From contig CATPAO010000173.1 in the NCBI GenBank assembly GCA_955652025.1, positions 1-18,210 on the forward strand: 18,210 bases of DNA, given 5' to 3'. The position numbers and the translations under genes are program-made. The notes beneath the pieces were generated by a model. The model did no database searches. It was not told where the DNA came from and worked only from the letters and a program-made list of their open reading frames with translations. This stretch comes from Casimicrobiaceae bacterium (lineage in GTDB: Bacteria > Pseudomonadota > Gammaproteobacteria > Burkholderiales > Casimicrobiaceae). This document shows positions 15,987 through 18,210 of this stretch, piece by piece (position 1 is the stretch's first letter; every line of letters starts with the position of its first letter).

Positions 15987-17282
15987 TCAGGCTTTGCGGA
16001 GCAGCGCGTAGAAAAACCCATCTTGATTGTGGACTGTTGCAGAAGGCGAAGGCAAGAGTTGGCCCCCGGTGTGCGGTACATCGGCTGGAAACGTGATGGT
16101 TTCGCGCAACGCCTCCGTATGCCGCGCCAGGAATTGCGCGATCCGGCCCTCGTTTTCCTCCGCGAACAGCGAGCACGTGGCATACAGCATCCTTCCGCCG
16201 CGCGCTAACAGGGGCCACAGCGCCTCCAGAATCCGGTCCTGCCCGCGGGCGAAGGCCGCGATGTCCGTCGCCCTCCGCAGCCACTTGCCGTCGGGATGCC
16301 GGCGCACGACGCCCGATGCGCTGCACGGCACATCGGCAAGGATGCGGTCGTACGGCCGGCCATTCCACCATTCGCCCGTCGCGCCGGCGTCGCCGTGAAT
16401 CACCTCGACATCGCGCGACGCGAGCTTGAGCCGCGCGAGATTTGCGGTCACCCGGATGAGCCGCGCAGGATCGTTGTCGAGCGCGGTGAGCGCGATGTCG
16501 GCCTGCTCCAGCAGGTGCGTCGTCTTGCCGCCGGGCGCCGCGCACGCGTCGAGCACCCGCATACCGTCCGCGACGTCGAGCAGCGGCGCCGCACGCTGCG
16601 CGCCAAGATCCTGGACCGAAAACGCCCCTTCGGCGTAACCCGGCAGCGTCGTCACCGGTTGCGGCGGATCGACGATGACGCCCGAGAGCTCCGCCGCGCG
16701 AGCGATGACGCCTTGCTGCGCGAAGGCGGCCAGCAACGCGTCGCGCGTCGTCGTACGCGCGTTGACTCGTAGCGAAAGCGGCGGCCGCGCGTTGCCTGCG
16801 GCAAGGATCTCCGTCCATTGCGCGGGGAAATCGGCCTTGATGCGCGCGATCCACCAACGCGGATACGACCACCGCGCGACAGGATCGGCTTGCACGGCGG
16901 CGGCGAGCGCGTCGCGTTCGCGCAAATAGCGCCGCAAAAGCGCGTTGACCCAGCGCTTGGCCGCGGGTCGCGCGAGCGTGCCCGCCGCATCGACCGCGCG
17001 ATCGACGATGGCGAATGGCGGCGCACGCGTGTGATCGAGCTGATAGATCGCGACGGCGACCAACGCGGACAGCAACTCGTCGGTGACGGGCTTCGCGGCC
17101 AGGCGCCGCGTCAGCGCATCGAGCGTTCCCCAATGCCGCAGCGTGCCGTACGCCAGCTCCTGCACGAGTGCCCGCCCGCGCAGCGGCGATCCGTCGTCGA
17201 CCGCAGCGAGCGCATCCCCGAGCGTCGCGCCGCCCAGAACGCTTCGCACCGCGCGGGCTGCCTGCGCCTGCTCGACATGCAT
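15987..17282 (-). CDS. rsmB: 16S rRNA (cytosine967-C5)-methyltransferase
   Basis: RsmB (Sun) methylates C967 of 16S rRNA with S-adenosylmethionine. The 431-residue protein starts with a NusB-like RNA-binding domain (about 1-125, including LVQELAYGTLRHW). The methyltransferase domain follows, with SAM motif I DACAAPGGKTTHLLE (245-259). The two RsmB/NOP2 cysteines are Cys320 in DVPCSASG and Cys370 in YATCSLFAEEN; the latter motif holds the nucleophile in this family. RRHPDGKWLRR (327-337) is also typical. The start at 17282 (MHVEQAQAARAV) lies 17 bases after the fmt stop, so the two are almost certainly co-transcribed, as is common in proteobacteria. Confidence 0.97.
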   Translation of the reverse strand: MHVEQAQAARAVRSVLGGATLGDALAAVDDGSPLRGRALVQELAYGTLRHWGTLDALTRRLAAKPVTDELLSALVAVAIYQLDHTRAPPFAIVDRAVDAAGTLARPAAKRWVNALLRRYLRERDALAAAVQADPVARWSYPRWWIARIKADFPAQWTEILAAGNARPPLSLRVNARTTTRDALLAAFAQQGVIARAAELSGVIVDPPQPVTTLPGYAEGAFSVQDLGAQRAAPLLDVADGMRVLDACAAPGGKTTHLLEQADIALTALDNDPARLIRVTANLARLKLASRDVEVIHGDAGATGEWWNGRPYDRILADVPCSASGVVRRHPDGKWLRRATDIAAFARGQDRILEALWPLLARGGRMLYATCSLFAEENEGRIAQFLARHTEALRETITFPADVPHTGGQLLPSPSATVHNQDGFFYALLRKA

Positions 17283-17299
17283 CGATCAGCGCCGTTCCG

Positions 17300-18210
17300 T
17301 CATGCCGCCGGCGGCGCAAAACGCGCGCCTGCCTCGAGCGGCCGGCCGGCGAGGTACGCGGCCGCCGACATCCGCCGCCCGCCCGCGGGCTGAAGCTCGG
17401 TGATTCGGAGCGTCTCGCGCGGGCGTGCGGGTCCGCATGCGACGTCGATCCCGGCGGGCGTCGCGGCGACGACGGTCCCCGCCGCGGCGTCGCTCGTCGC
17501 GTCCCGGGCGTCGGCTGCCCAGAGTTTGACAAGATCTCCGTCGAGCGATGCGACCGCGCCGGGCGTCGGGTCAAAGGCGCGGAGCTTGCGCTCGAGGGTG
17601 ATTGGCGATTGTGTCCAGTCGATTGCGCGCTCGTCGCGCCCGATCTTGGCGGCGTGGGTGACGCCGGACGCAGGCTGCGGCTCGCGCGGGAGCCGTCCAT
17701 CCCGCGCAAGACGCGAAAGCGCGTCAACGATCGCCGCCGCACCCGTTGCGGCCAGCTTGCGGGTAAGCGTTCCCGCGGTCTCGCGCGGGGCGATGGGCAT
17801 CGCGGTTGTCGCGACGATGTCTCCGGTGTCGAGGCCCGCGTCCATTTGCATGATCGTGATGCCGGTCGTCGTATCGCCCGCTTGGATCGCGCGCTGGATC
17901 GGCGCCGCGCCGCGCCAGCGCGGGAGCAACGACGCATGGATGTTGAGGCCGCCGTGCGAGGGCCACGCCAGCATCGGCGGCGGCAGCAGCAGCCCGTAGG
18001 CGGCCACCACGAGCACGTCGAGCGGTATCGCCAACAGCGGCGCTCGCGCATCGTTCGTCTTGAGCGTTTCCGGCTGTGCGAGCGTAATCCGATGTCGCAG
18101 CGCGAAGACCTTCACCGGCGACAATTCGAGTTTGAGCCCTCGGCCTTTTGGCCGATCCGGCTGCGTAAGGCACAGCGGTATCGTATGACCCGCACCGACG
18201 ATCGCCGCGA
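17300..18210 (-). CDS. fmt: Methionyl-tRNA formyltransferase, 5' end cut by window edge
   Basis: Fmt formylates initiator Met-tRNA with 10-formyl-THF. About 302 residues are visible. The frame is open to the right edge, and the first visible motif LTQPDRPKGRG normally lies around residues 35-45, so roughly 20-25 N-terminal residues, including the start, are outside. Catalytic signatures are present: LNIHASLLPRWRGAAPIQRA carries the conserved Asn and His, and MQMDAGLDTGDI carries the Asp. The C-terminal OB-like tRNA-binding part follows (about the last 100 residues). An ATG-like internal position at 18124 is not the true start. It leads the fmt-rsmB-DUF4390-ntrY-ntrX-kup series. Confidence 0.96.
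   Translation of the reverse strand, partial: AAIVGAGHTIPLCLTQPDRPKGRGLKLELSPVKVFALRHRITLAQPETLKTNDARAPLLAIPLDVLVVAAYGLLLPPPMLAWPSHGGLNIHASLLPRWRGAAPIQRAIQAGDTTTGITIMQMDAGLDTGDIVATTAMPIAPRETAGTLTRKLAATGAAAIVDALSRLARDGRLPREPQPASGVTHAAKIGRDERAIDWTQSPITLERKLRAFDPTPGAVASLDGDLVKLWAADARDATSDAAAGTVVAATPAGIDVACGPARPRETLRITELQPAGGRRMSAAAYLAGRPLEAGARFAPPAA

Noticed and set aside
15313-18051. Minus-strand open frame of about 900 codons across fmt, rsmB and the DUF4390 gene
   Set aside because: Low-complexity Arg/Ala/Ser sequence in a shifted frame over three well-recognised genes.

Overview
The window is a GC-rich, gene-dense stretch of bacterial chromosome. Its gene neighbourhoods are those of a betaproteobacterium, most likely of the Burkholderiales or a close relative: a TPR protein with lolB and ispE opposite mutM; a dynamin-like GTPase after mutM; rsmD-coaD-YfhL-type ferredoxin opposite ftsY; and fmt-rsmB-DUF4390-ntrY-ntrX. 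Almost everything is core housekeeping. I see no transposase, phage gene, CRISPR array, tRNA, rRNA or defence island.

Layout. 1-3062 (minus): TPR protein, lolB and ispE (cut by the left edge), joined by two successive TTGA stop/start overlaps. 3229-4044 (plus): mutM, divergent from the TPR gene across about 165 bp that hold a promoter. 4192-6168 (plus): dynamin-like GTPase with its own candidate promoter. 6169-6271: a convergent gap with a GC-rich palindromic element. 6272-7675 (minus): rsmD, coaD, ferredoxin. 7733-8689 (plus): ftsY. 8690-8972: an information-rich regulatory gap with two inverted repeats and a perfect CIRCE operator. 8973-9827 (plus): rpoH, closed by a strong intrinsic terminator. 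9908-18210 (minus): fmt (5' end cut by the right edge), rsmB, DUF4390 protein, ntrY, ntrX, kup in one direction.

How the genes work together. lolB (lipoprotein insertion into the outer membrane), the exported TPR protein and ftsY (membrane targeting) serve the envelope. ispE supplies isoprenoid precursors and coaD supplies CoA. rsmD, rsmB and fmt serve ribosome maturation and translation initiation. rpoH is the heat-shock sigma factor. NtrY/NtrX is a membrane two-component system followed by a potassium importer.

Two points deserve the most attention. First, a perfect 9-N9-9 CIRCE element covers the likely -10 of rpoH, which would place sigma-32 under HrcA repression. Second, the NtrX-like regulator keeps an intact receiver and Fis-type DNA-binding domain, but its AAA+ domain has lost the Walker A lysine, the Walker B aspartate, the GAFTGA segment and the sensor II arginine. 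It therefore should not work as a sigma-54 activating ATPase. I did not find a wholly new multi-gene system.
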